A stretch of 64,000 bases of DNA from a gamma proteobacterium symbiont of Stewartia floridana (GTDB lineage Bacteria; Pseudomonadota; Gammaproteobacteria; Chromatiales; Chromatiaceae). Within the stretch, counting starts at the first letter, position 1; each line of letters begins with the position of its first letter. A program made the translations under genes and the position numbers. Where the stretch lies: contig NAUB01000021.1 of NCBI GenBank assembly GCA_003676145.1, forward strand, positions 62,001-126,000, written 5' to 3'. Under the pieces are notes generated by a model that saw only the letters and a list, made by a program, of their open reading frames with translations, had not been told where the DNA came from and did no database searches. Below, one piece after another: positions 1 to 7,859 of this stretch.

Positions 1-733
1 ACCGACTGCTGATGAAAGCGGCGCAACGCTGCACCACCATCAAGGGCTCAGATTTGCCCTCTATCCCTGTCGAGGGGGACGTCCGCCGGAACTGGATGAC
101 CCGTCACATCTGGAACAACTGGGGCGCTTCATCGGCAGGATTCATATGCTGGGTGCATCTGAATCTTTTAACCATCGTCCAGAGATCGACATCGAGCACT
201 ATCTGTTACGACCCAGCCACTACCTGCTGGAGCACGATTTTCTACCGGAGCACCTTCTGAGCGCCTATCAGACGATTATCAAAGATCTGCAACAGCGAAT
301 CGAATCCTGCTATAGCCAGGCAGGCAATTTCACCACCATAAGACTGCATGGGGATTGCCATCCCGGAAATATTCTCTGGCGGGATGACGGACCGCAGATC
401 GTCGATTTTGACGACACCAGAAGCGGGCCTGCCATGCAGGATCTGTGGATGTTTCTCTCTGGAGATCGTCGCTATATGTCCGAACGTCTGGCTGATCTAC
501 TGGATGGTTACACCCAGTTCTATGATTTCAATCCAGCCGAGCTCCATCTGTTGGAGGCGTTGCGCAGCCTGAGGCTTGTCCACTATGCGGGCTGGCTTGC
601 CAAACGCTGGGACGATCCGGCCTTTCCAGCGGCCTTTCCCTGGTTCGATTCAGTGAGATATTGGGAAGACCATATCCTCACGCTGCGTGAACAACTTGCG
701 AAGATGGATGAACCACCCCTTGTCTATAGCTGA
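1..733 (+). CDS. srkA: Stress response Ser/Thr kinase SrkA (YihE/RdoA family), 5' end missing
   Basis: Partial gene: the frame is already open at base 2 and ends with TGA at 731-733, leaving about 243 C-terminal residues of a protein usually near 325. It has an aminoglycoside-phosphotransferase-like kinase fold. The catalytic loop HGDCHPGNILW is followed by the metal-binding IVDFDD, and an upstream stretch RGGRPPELDDP is typical of SrkA. The family is a cytoplasmic protein kinase that protects cells from stress-induced death. An internal ATG at 146 gives a shorter frame, but family sequence continues upstream of it, so the gene enters from the left edge. The TetR gene that follows is on the other strand and convergent. 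Confidence 0.9.
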   Translation, partial: PTADESGATLHHHQGLRFALYPCRGGRPPELDDPSHLEQLGRFIGRIHMLGASESFNHRPEIDIEHYLLRPSHYLLEHDFLPEHLLSAYQTIIKDLQQRIESCYSQAGNFTTIRLHGDCHPGNILWRDDGPQIVDFDDTRSGPAMQDLWMFLSGDRRYMSERLADLLDGYTQFYDFNPAELHLLEALRSLRLVHYAGWLAKRWDDPAFPAAFPWFDSVRYWEDHILTLREQLAKMDEPPLVYS

Positions 734-795
734 CAGGGCAATAGGGCGGATGCTGGCAGGCTTTTCAGGCTTTGAGCGTGGAGACGAGCACTGAC

Positions 796-1413
796 TCAAG
801 CCACGCTTTCCTCTATGGAAATGGGTTCCATGCCGTGCCACATACAATCGATCAGCTCATCGTAAAGCTCCGGCAGAGGGACATTCAGCACCCCATCCAG
901 CCGCAGATGAATCAAGCGTATCGCACCGCCAAAGACACCCGAGGCGACCACCCAGGGGTCCCCATCGCGGATCTCACCGGATTCCATTCCCCGCTGTACG
1001 ATATTGCGCATCGTCTTGAACGGGGTGGAACTGCAGATCGGAGGCTCATCCGGTAGAAACTCCTGGTGTTTGGCATGCAGTACGTAGGCGACGATATTAC
1101 GCTTGCTCTCGGTATACTCAAACAGCAGTGAGATAATCCGGTTGCAGCTCTCACGAAAGCTCAGGTTTTCGTCGATCACATCGGCAACCAGCTCTTCCAT
1201 CTCTCTGATCAAGTGGTAGTAGAGGGCTTTTGCGACCCCTTCCTTTCCCCCGAAATGGTTGTAGATCGAGCCGATACTGACATTCGCCATCTTCTGGATG
1301 TCATGAATCGATACATTGTGGTAACCGCGTTCGACAAACAGATCGAGGGCTGTACTGAGGATGCGGTCGTAGACCGGTAGATCTTCCGTCGCGGTTTTTT
1401 TCAAATGGAGCAT
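796..1413 (-). CDS. TetR/AcrR family transcriptional regulator
   Basis: 205 residues, a normal TetR length. Residues about 15-60 form the TetR_N helix-turn-helix, with the recognition segment VSIGSIYNHFGGKEGVAKAL. The rest is a helical ligand/dimer domain of no recognisable subfamily. The gene is transcribed away from the mtoX cluster and separated from it by about 850 bp. An 18-bp perfect palindrome in the mtoX promoter and a related site before the thioredoxin gene make this protein the obvious candidate repressor. The ligand could be a thiol or sulfide compound, but that is inference. No copy of the palindrome was seen in front of the regulator gene itself. The start ATG at 1411-1413 gives a typical N-terminus. 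Confidence 0.88.
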   Translation of the reverse strand: MLHLKKTATEDLPVYDRILSTALDLFVERGYHNVSIHDIQKMANVSIGSIYNHFGGKEGVAKALYYHLIREMEELVADVIDENLSFRESCNRIISLLFEYTESKRNIVAYVLHAKHQEFLPDEPPICSSTPFKTMRNIVQRGMESGEIRDGDPWVVASGVFGGAIRLIHLRLDGVLNVPLPELYDELIDCMWHGMEPISIEESVA

Positions 1414-2021
1414 GTGGGTACCTGCCAGGGCCGATTAAGGCAAATTCGATCAGCCCTGATGAAACAATGGTTTCCTTCAGCAAGGCGGAGTGGGTGATGT
1501 GTCGTGACTAAATAGGATGAATAGCTGGCACCAACCTGGGAGACGATCTCTCCGCCTCCCGAAGTTAGCGGTGAGTCGCTTGAAAAAGTATTAGATTCAG
1601 GTGCTTGTCGTTCATAGGGAACAGCCAAACTTATCTCCTCACGCCTTGATTGGCGTTTTCCAGACTCAACAGGCCCAATCGGATTCGTTATCTCAGGTCC
1701 TGTCATATGCCATTTTTGATCAATTATATCCAGTGTGGCCTAAGGTACAAAGGCACCCACCGGAGGGTTTTAATCTCGATTGCTGTGAATCTCCCGCCAT
1801 GCCGCGCCCCCTATGAAACAGCTCTATTACTCAGGATTAGCTGAGTTTTGGTGTCTCACCGTTTGCTACAGGAAGGCCCTGACTACGCTGATCCGCCGTT
1901 TGAAATGGGAATGCCGTTCTTTATGCGCCAAGCCTTATTCCCCAGGGGGCATCCCTGGGCTAATGCATCATGAAGTGAATCGGCATTTCCACCCTTTCAC
2001 CACCATAGCATAGTAAAAAAT
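1414..2021. other. Intergenic region between tetR and the mtoX promoter
   Basis: About 600 bases without a supported gene. Short open frames at 1601-2013 overlap one another, have no ribosome binding sites and resemble no family. The tetR promoter must lie near 1414-1500 on the reverse strand, but no clear -35/-10 pair stands out. Confidence 0.5.
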
Positions 2022-2050
2022 TTGACAAGAATGAATATTCATTCTACCTT
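2022..2050 (+). promoter_or_regulatory. mtoX promoter with 18-bp palindromic operator in the spacer
   Basis: A perfect -35 box TTGACA (2022-2027) is followed by 17 bases and a weak -10, TACCTT (2045-2050). The spacer is filled by AGAATGAATATTCATTCT (2028-2045), a perfect 18-bp palindrome. An operator placed there would block RNA polymerase, as expected for a TetR-type repressor. The same layout recurs at 6298. Assignment to the TetR protein at 796-1413 is inference. Confidence 0.75.
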
Positions 2051-2160
2051 CAATTTAGCCGCTTACCTCACTGCCAGCTGTATCGCAGCAGGACTACGGA
2101 GGGTCGAACGGCTCCTGTGCCTAGGGATCTTTGGCAATCAAGTTTTTTGAGTAGTACCCA

Positions 2161-2189
2161 CCCGGACTGGATATTCAGATCAGTCCGGG
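2161..2189 (+). other. Hairpin in the long mtoX 5' leader
   Basis: CCCGGACTG (2161-2169) pairs perfectly with CAGTCCGGG (2181-2189) around an 11-base loop. With transcription starting just after 2050, mtoX has a leader of roughly 210 bases, and this hairpin sits about 80 bases before the start codon. No T-run follows, so it is not a terminator. It may affect mRNA stability or translation. Confidence 0.5.
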
Positions 2190-2266
2190 GTTGGCCATCT
2201 GCATTGGCAGGGCTGAGGTAAGGCTGAATAGCAGTAAAAAAATTTTACCACTAGGAGGTTTTAATC

Positions 2267-3655
2267 ATGAGGCTGTTCAAAAATAAGCCTGCCAAATCCA
2301 TTGCCCTGGCATCAGCCCTGGCTGTTGGCACCACCCTGTTCGGTGCCACGCTTCCGCTGCAGGCCGACGAGACCTGTCAGTCACCCTACATGGCCAAGAT
2401 CGTCGGCCAGGAAGATTTTGTCTATGTCTGGACCTTGGGTATTGAAGGGATGGGCGATGGTCAGGACAAACTTGTCACTGTCGATGTCAATCCCAAATCG
2501 GCCAACTACGGCAAAGTGGTCGATTCACTTTCCGTTGGCGGACGCAATGAAGCGCACCATTCAGGATTTACCGACGATCGTCGCTACCTCTGGGCGGGCG
2601 GTCTCGATACCAACAAACTTTTCATCTTCGATGTCCATACAGACCCGGCAAAACCCACGCTGTATAAAGTCGTCACCGACTTTGTCGAGAAAAGCGGCGG
2701 TGTGGTCGGTCCCCATACGACCTACGCATTGCCTGGACGTATCATGATCACAGGTCTTTCAAACAATAAGGATCATGGTGGTCGTACCGCGTTGGTTGAA
2801 TACACCAATGAAGGCGAGTATATCGCCACCCATTGGATGCCCACCGACCAGAATCTGCGCGGTGCGGAGAAAACCGGCAAGTATGCCGATGGATACAACT
2901 ACGACCTTCGTGTACTGCCTCGCCGTAACATCATGCTCACCTCCTCATTTACCGGCTGGTCCAACTACATGATGGATTTCGGTAAAATGTTGCAGGATAA
3001 AGAGGCGATGAAGCGCTTCGGTAATACGGTGGTGCTTTGGGATCTGCACACTAAAAAGCCTAAAAAGGTTTTTGATGTTCCCGGTGCGCCACTGGAGATC
3101 CGTTGTGCCTGGCAACCCAACAACAACTGGTGCGTCACCACCACCGCTTTGACCTCCAAGATCTGGCTGATCTATGAGGATCAACAGGGTGAATGGCAGG
3201 CAGAGGCGGTTGCCGATGTGGGTGATGCCTCGAAAGTGCCTCTGCCGGTGGATATCTCGATCAGCTCTGATGACAGTCGCCTCTGGGTCAACACGTTTAT
3301 GGATGGTAAGACCCGGTTGTTCGATATGAGCAATCCCCATCAACCCAAACAGGTCTATGAGAAGGTGATCGGCCGGCAGGTCAACATGGCCTCATCCAGC
3401 TGGGACAGCACCCGTATCTACTACACCTCTTCACTGTTGGCCAACTGGGACAAGAAGGGTGACGACAATGAGCAGTACTTCAAGAGCTACGTCTGGAATG
3501 GAGAGCAGCTGGTTGAGAAGTTCGCGATCGATTTCAAGGCGCTCAAGCTTGGTCGGGCACATCAGATGCGCTTCGGTGCCTACTCCCTGTACGGTCAGGT
3601 CAGACCTGAGGATAGGCAGATCTCTGTAGCCGGTCTGGATACCACAGGCAAATAG
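2267..3655 (+). CDS. mtoX: Methanethiol oxidase, periplasmic selenium-binding-protein (SBP56) family
   Basis: 462 residues, the usual SBP56/MtoX length. A Sec signal peptide (about residues 1-33, ending LPLQA before DE) places it in the periplasm. Family members oxidise methanethiol with O2 to formaldehyde, hydrogen sulfide and H2O2 and need copper. Conserved histidine stretches typical of the family are visible (EAHHSGF, GPHTTYA, KDHGG, RAHQMRFG) and are candidate metal ligands. A strong AGGAGG lies about 10 bases before the ATG. The following genes encode SCO1-type copper chaperones and a MauG-type dihaem protein, the partners known from other mtoX loci. Expression is probably controlled from the palindromic promoter at 2022. 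Function rests on family and neighbourhood, since not all SBP56 proteins have been tested as oxidases. Confidence 0.9.
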   Translation: MRLFKNKPAKSIALASALAVGTTLFGATLPLQADETCQSPYMAKIVGQEDFVYVWTLGIEGMGDGQDKLVTVDVNPKSANYGKVVDSLSVGGRNEAHHSGFTDDRRYLWAGGLDTNKLFIFDVHTDPAKPTLYKVVTDFVEKSGGVVGPHTTYALPGRIMITGLSNNKDHGGRTALVEYTNEGEYIATHWMPTDQNLRGAEKTGKYADGYNYDLRVLPRRNIMLTSSFTGWSNYMMDFGKMLQDKEAMKRFGNTVVLWDLHTKKPKKVFDVPGAPLEIRCAWQPNNNWCVTTTALTSKIWLIYEDQQGEWQAEAVADVGDASKVPLPVDISISSDDSRLWVNTFMDGKTRLFDMSNPHQPKQVYEKVIGRQVNMASSSWDSTRIYYTSSLLANWDKKGDDNEQYFKSYVWNGEQLVEKFAIDFKALKLGRAHQMRFGAYSLYGQVRPEDRQISVAGLDTTGK

Positions 3656-3666
3656 TCTCTGTCCGA

Positions 3667-3731
3667 TGCGGATCTCTGATCGGGATCCGCAAATGACAAT
3701 CCCGGCTGCAACTCTGTGGGCCGGGATTGTC
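3667..3731 (+). other. Two tandem hairpins between mtoX and the SCO1-MauG gene
   Basis: TGCGGATC (3667-3674) pairs with GATCCGCA (3684-3691). GACAATCCCGGC (3695-3706) pairs perfectly with GCCGGGATTGTC (3720-3731). Neither is followed by a T-run. Twelve perfect base pairs between cotranscribed genes could stabilise the mtoX mRNA or partly terminate transcription, giving more MtoX than maturation proteins. The second arm ends 7 bases before the ribosome binding site of the next gene. Confidence 0.6.
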
Positions 3732-3748
3732 GGCGCCTGGGAGCATTT

Positions 3749-5707
3749 ATGGTCTTTCGATTTATCCAACTTTTTCTGATTGCGACAATACTCGTATCAA
3801 CGGTCGACGCCGATTCGGTCAACCCTGCGATCATCTCGGCACCGGGCTATGGTGATTTGGCTTACGAGTTGCCGGCGATCGGCAGTTATCAGCTGCCACC
3901 CTTGGGTGAGGCATCGAATGGTGAGGTTCTGATCGCCAAGGGTCAAACACGAACCCTGTATGAGCTTTTCGATGACAAATATGTGTTGCTGGCATTTATC
4001 TACAGTACGTGCAGTGATGTTAACGGTTGTCCGCTGACATCTCATGTCTTTTACAAGATCAAATCGGCAATGAAACGGGATCAAGTACTGGCCAGCAGGC
4101 TGAAATTGATCAGTCTCAGTTTCGATCCGGAAGTCGATACCCCATCGGTGATGGAGTTGTATGGCAATAACTTTCGATATGCAGGCAGCGCCGGTGAGTG
4201 GCAGTTCGTCACCACAGCCTCACAGCAGAGCCTGGATCCGATTCTGAAATCCTATAATCAGGTGATCTTACGTGAGACCGATAGCAGTGGCAGGACCAAT
4301 GTGGGATACAGTCATGTGCTCAGAGTATTCCTCATCGATCCAGAAAGGAATATTCGTAATATCTACAGTGTCGATTTCCTGCATCACGATCTGATCATCA
4401 ATGATCTGAAAACGATTCTTCAACAAGAGCAGGCAAGCGATCAGACCATCAAGCTGGCGATGGTCTCTCAGCAAACTTCCCAGCTCTCCAAACCGGGTGA
4501 CAATAAACTGGGATATGAACTCAGCAGCTACGTCACCGATTCACAGGATTTGGAGTTGAGAAAGGGTACCAAGGCTGACCTGCTGTCGATTGCCAGCAAT
4601 CCACCATTGGGACTGCCGGCGATCCCGGTGCCGGCTGACAATCCTCTGTCCCGGGAGAAGATCGATTTGGGTCGAAAGCTGTTTTACGACCGCCGGCTTT
4701 CGCTCAACGATACCTTCTCCTGTGCCATGTGCCATGTCCCGGAACAGGGATTTACCAGCAATGAGCTGGCCATGGCAGTGGGTATCGAAGGACGCTCGGT
4801 ACGACGCAACTCTCCGTCGGTATACAACTCGGCTTACAGTAATCTGCTGTTCCATGATGGCCGGGAGGAGAATCTGGAACAACAGGCCTGGGGACCTTTG
4901 CTGGCGAACAACGAAATGGCCAATCCATCGATCGGTTATGTGCTGAACAAAGTCCGTCAGATCGAGGACTACCGCGGTCTTTTTGAAGAAGCCTTTGATG
5001 GCAGAGGCGTGTCGATGGAGACACTGGGCATGGCGCTGGCCAGTTACCAGCGGGCTCTGGTTTCCGCCGACTCCCCATTCGACCGATGGCGTTATGCGGG
5101 CGATCAGACAGCGCTCTCCGATTCGGCTAAGCGGGGGTTTGAGATCTTTACCGGTAAGGCGGGATGCGTTGCCTGCCACTCAATCGGAGAACGCAGTGCC
5201 CTGTTCATGGATGATCAACTGCACAACACCGGCATCGGTTACCGGGAGTCGATGGGGATTTTTCCGGATAAACAGCCGGTGACAGTTGCCCCGGGGATTA
5301 CCATCGATATCGATCGTGCGATTATCGATCAGGTGGGGGAGAAACAAGCCACTGACGTGGGCCGCTATGAGGTGACGCAGAATCCTCATGATCGTTGGAA
5401 GTATAAGACCCCCAGTCTACGTAACGTGGCGCTTACCGCACCCTATATGCATAACGGTTCACTCAGTACCCTGCACGAAGTGGTCGATTTCTATGATCAG
5501 GGAGGGGTGCCCAATGAACTCCTCGACCCTCTGATCCGTCCGCTCGGTCTCTCATCACAGGAGAAATCGGATCTGGTTGATTTTATGCAGTCCCTCACCG
5601 GCAGTAATGTGGATACCCTGGTTGCGGATGCATTCGACGCACCGGTAGGCGATGTTGGGGAAGGGGATCCCAGCTGGGTGCATGGCAGCGAAGTGGAGGT
5701 GCGTTAG
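3749..5707 (+). CDS. SCO1-like domain fused to MauG/cytochrome c peroxidase-type dihaem domain
   Basis: 652 residues from the ATG at 3749, chosen because GGGAG lies 5 bases upstream and a signal peptide (MVFRFIQLFLIATILVSTVDA) follows directly. An in-frame ATG at 3716 lies inside a hairpin and lacks a binding site. Residues about 40-230 form a SCO1/thioredoxin-like domain with C88 and C94 (C-x5-C instead of the usual C-x3-C) and H189. Residues about 280-630 are a dihaem peroxidase/MauG domain with two haem sites, CAMCH (325-329) and CVACH (473-477), and a late PYMHNGS motif. In other mtoX loci SCO1 and MauG are separate genes; here they form one polypeptide. The likely role is copper delivery to and oxidative maturation of MtoX in the periplasm, or electron removal from it. 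It is directly followed by a second SCO1 gene. Confidence 0.85.
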   Translation: MVFRFIQLFLIATILVSTVDADSVNPAIISAPGYGDLAYELPAIGSYQLPPLGEASNGEVLIAKGQTRTLYELFDDKYVLLAFIYSTCSDVNGCPLTSHVFYKIKSAMKRDQVLASRLKLISLSFDPEVDTPSVMELYGNNFRYAGSAGEWQFVTTASQQSLDPILKSYNQVILRETDSSGRTNVGYSHVLRVFLIDPERNIRNIYSVDFLHHDLIINDLKTILQQEQASDQTIKLAMVSQQTSQLSKPGDNKLGYELSSYVTDSQDLELRKGTKADLLSIASNPPLGLPAIPVPADNPLSREKIDLGRKLFYDRRLSLNDTFSCAMCHVPEQGFTSNELAMAVGIEGRSVRRNSPSVYNSAYSNLLFHDGREENLEQQAWGPLLANNEMANPSIGYVLNKVRQIEDYRGLFEEAFDGRGVSMETLGMALASYQRALVSADSPFDRWRYAGDQTALSDSAKRGFEIFTGKAGCVACHSIGERSALFMDDQLHNTGIGYRESMGIFPDKQPVTVAPGITIDIDRAIIDQVGEKQATDVGRYEVTQNPHDRWKYKTPSLRNVALTAPYMHNGSLSTLHEVVDFYDQGGVPNELLDPLIRPLGLSSQEKSDLVDFMQSLTGSNVDTLVADAFDAPVGDVGEGDPSWVHGSEVEVR

Positions 5708-6274
5708 ATGACGCAGTCTGACAAAAAGCTCTGGCTGGTTCTGCTGTTCACTCTTCTGTCTGTCACCATGGCATCTGCCGCGACAGACGAGATCGGTGGG
5801 GATTTCACGCTTACGGACCACAACAACGATACCTTCAGACTGAGTCAGCTGCAGGGCAAACTGGTGATGCTCTCGTTCGGCTACACCTATTGTCCGGATA
5901 TCTGCCCCACCGAACTGGCTAAGCTGGCGGTGGTTTTCGATACCTTGAAAGCGCAGTCGGATCGTCTTCAGGGACTCTTCGTCTCCCTCGACCCGGATCG
6001 GGATACCCCGGCTGTTCTGAGTGATTACGTGGGTTACTTCAACAGTGGAATTGTTGGTCTGACCGGTACTGAAACCGCGGTGGATGAAGTGGCACGACAA
6101 TACCGGGTGAAGTATCAGCGCAATCACAAGGATGGGGGAGGCTACAGTATCGATCACTCAGCCAATCTCTATCTGATCGATCGGAAGGGGGCACTGGCGG
6201 CGGTTATTCCCTATGGTATGCCGGTTGAACACATCGTTGATGTGGTACGGGGCATGTTGTCCGGGGATGGTTGA
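5708..6274 (+). CDS. SCO1/SenC family copper chaperone
   Basis: 188 residues with a signal peptide or membrane anchor (about 1-25) and a thioredoxin-like SCO domain. The copper-binding C62-P-D-I-C66 and H150 (in YSIDHS) are intact, unlike the altered spacing in the fused SCO domain just upstream. The ATG abuts the stop codon of the fusion gene, and GGAGG lies in that gene's last codons, so the two are translationally coupled. Its family assembles copper centres (CuA of cytochrome oxidase in the classic case). Here the target is most simply MtoX. Two SCO domains in one locus may split copper delivery and disulfide reduction, which is inference. Confidence 0.9.
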   Translation: MTQSDKKLWLVLLFTLLSVTMASAATDEIGGDFTLTDHNNDTFRLSQLQGKLVMLSFGYTYCPDICPTELAKLAVVFDTLKAQSDRLQGLFVSLDPDRDTPAVLSDYVGYFNSGIVGLTGTETAVDEVARQYRVKYQRNHKDGGGYSIDHSANLYLIDRKGALAAVIPYGMPVEHIVDVVRGMLSGDG

Positions 6275-6297
6275 ACAAGATGTTGCCTCCCTGCGAA

Positions 6298-6326
6298 TTG
6301 ACAGAAATGAACATTCGTTCAATTCT
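6298..6326 (+). promoter_or_regulatory. Second TTGACA-plus-palindrome promoter, before the thioredoxin gene
   Basis: TTGACA at 6298-6303 is followed by GAAATGAACATTCGTTC. This aligns base for base with the spacer of the mtoX promoter (AGAATGAATATTCATTC), with 4 differences in 17. The core TGAACATTCGTTCA is an imperfect palindrome. A -10 (AATTCT, 6321-6326) is poor. The identical placement behind a perfect -35 box argues for control by the same regulator. Confidence 0.65.
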
Positions 6327-6380
6327 CTCTGAAGGTTCGACCAGAGAGGTTGACCGGTTTTCAGACGCTGGACGTATCCG

Positions 6381-6932
6381 GTGAATCCGTTATGTCTCCT
6401 CGGCAGCGCTCTATCCGGTTTAACCTGGTCGATCCTGTTTTTTTCGCTGCTGATCTCATTCTTCCCGAATCCCCTGGGGGCCGCTGAAAATCGGCTGACA
6501 CCGGTTGCGCCGATACCGGCACTGCCGTTCAGGCTGCAGAACCTTGATGGCGACTACAAAAAGCTCCGGGACTATCGGGGAAAGGTGGTATTGGTCAACT
6601 TCTGGGCCAGCTGGTGTACCCCATGCCGGGACGAACTGCCCTCCATGAACCGGGCCTGGAATCGTCTGAAATCGAGCGGGATGGCAATGCTGGCGATCAA
6701 TCTGGGGGAGGACAGGGAGGCGGTCAGCGCTTTCCTGCGCGACTATCCCATCGATTTCGAAGTGCTGATGGACGAACGGGGACGTATCAGTCAGCGTTGG
6801 CGAATCAAAGCGCTACCCACCACATTGTTGCTCAACAAACGGGGACAGATCATCTATCAGGTGATAGGGGAACGTGAATGGGATCAGCCGGCTTTGATTG
6901 AACTCATCGAATCACTCCAGTCTGGTTACTAG
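6381..6932 (+). CDS. TlpA/ResA-like thioredoxin-fold thiol-disulfide protein, membrane-anchored or periplasmic
   Basis: 183 residues starting at GTG (the nearby ATG at 6392 is out of frame). A hydrophobic segment (about 10-34) acts as signal or anchor. The redox motif W78-C-T-P-C82 is intact, and the cis-proline loop ALPTT follows at about 140. Proteins of this type reduce disulfides in the periplasm during cytochrome c or copper-centre assembly. Its own promoter shares the palindromic site of mtoX, so it probably belongs to the same regulon and may keep the SCO cysteines or the haem-binding cysteines reduced. It could instead be a general ResA-like protein. Confidence 0.82.
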   Translation: MNPLCLLGSALSGLTWSILFFSLLISFFPNPLGAAENRLTPVAPIPALPFRLQNLDGDYKKLRDYRGKVVLVNFWASWCTPCRDELPSMNRAWNRLKSSGMAMLAINLGEDREAVSAFLRDYPIDFEVLMDERGRISQRWRIKALPTTLLLNKRGQIIYQVIGEREWDQPALIELIESLQSGY

Positions 6933-6956
6933 GTGTCGCTCAAATTGACCGCGTGT

Positions 6957-6974
6957 CTGCTGCCGCTGCAGCAG
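6957..6974 (+). terminator. Short hairpin downstream of the thioredoxin gene
   Basis: CTGCTGC (6957-6963), loop CGCT, GCAGCAG (6968-6974). A 7-bp GC-rich stem 25 bases after the stop codon, without a T-run. It is a weak candidate for transcript end processing. Confidence 0.3.
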
Positions 6975-7091
6975 GGTGGAATCACATGAAGTGACCTGAC
7001 CGAGGCTATCCGCAGCGTTTGTGAAGGTTAATAAAGATGCTGTTCTATTTCCCGGAGAACCCAGGGTTTTAGAGCAGGGTAGAATCAGGTC

Positions 7092-7595
7092 CTAGTCAGG
7101 AGTCTCATAGCGTACATCGGTGATCCAGTATCGGGTTACCCCAGCCGGTGTCTCCACAACGACCTGATCGTCTAGATTGCGTTTCAAAAGCGCTTGTGCC
7201 AGTGGCGAGTCGAGACTGATGTAACTGGGGTGACGATCGATTTCATCCGGTCCGACGATACGATACTCCTGTTCCTCGCCATCCTCGGATTCGAGCTGAA
7301 CCCAGGCGGCAAAGAAGACCTGCTCTGAATTGGTCGGTGCTTGATTGACAACTTTCAGGCTGGGCAGGCGTTTCTGCAGATAGCGGATTCTGCGGTCGAT
7401 CTCGCGAAGCTCCTTCTTACGGTAGATGTATTCTGCGTTTTCCGATCGGTCACCTTCCGCTGCCGCCGCCGCCAGGGCTTTGGTTACATCCCGACGCCGC
7501 AGCCATAATTCCTGCTGTTCAGTTTTCAGGCTTTCATATCCCCCTAGTGTGATATAGGGTGATTTCGGTGGAGCAGGTGGTCTGTATCTTCCCAT
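7092..7595 (-). CDS. greB: Transcription elongation factor GreB
   Basis: 167 residues, normal for GreB. The N-terminal coiled coil carries the acidic tip EGDRSENAEYIYRKKEL, which enters the RNA polymerase secondary channel and drives cleavage of backtracked transcripts. The C-terminal globular domain (about 85-165) has the family's IVGPDEID and SPLAQALL segments. The Y-I-Y after ENAE favours GreB over GreA. It is convergent with the thioredoxin gene and divergent from the large protease gene. Monocistronic. Confidence 0.93.
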   Translation of the reverse strand: MGRYRPPAPPKSPYITLGGYESLKTEQQELWLRRRDVTKALAAAAAEGDRSENAEYIYRKKELREIDRRIRYLQKRLPSLKVVNQAPTNSEQVFFAAWVQLESEDGEEQEYRIVGPDEIDRHPSYISLDSPLAQALLKRNLDDQVVVETPAGVTRYWITDVRYETPD

Positions 7596-7859
7596 GGCCT
7601 ATTTGAATGAGAGGGTGACGGTTAAGAATTTGTTACTGGCATCGGATTAAGAATCCAATTCTTCAAATTAATGCCATTCAGCGACTGTTAATGGAAAACC
7701 ATTCATTCTTACTTGGAATGTTGTTAACAAACACTAGTATTGCACAATCACCAATTCACAGGATCAAGGTGACATATTCACCATTGAAATGATGTTTGAA
7801 TACTCTAAAATCAGCCAGATACAAATCATAACGGATTAATAAAAAAGGGGACAATTGGC

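Noticed and set aside
1601-2013. Three overlapping short forward frames (64-71 codons) between tetR and mtoX
   Set aside because: No ribosome binding site, no family resemblance, mutually overlapping frames, and the region directly precedes a promoter.
7701-7710. ATTCATTCTT upstream of the protease gene, like half of the mtoX operator
   Set aside because: No second half-site and no TTGACA next to it; a 9-base half-site is expected by chance in AT-rich DNA.
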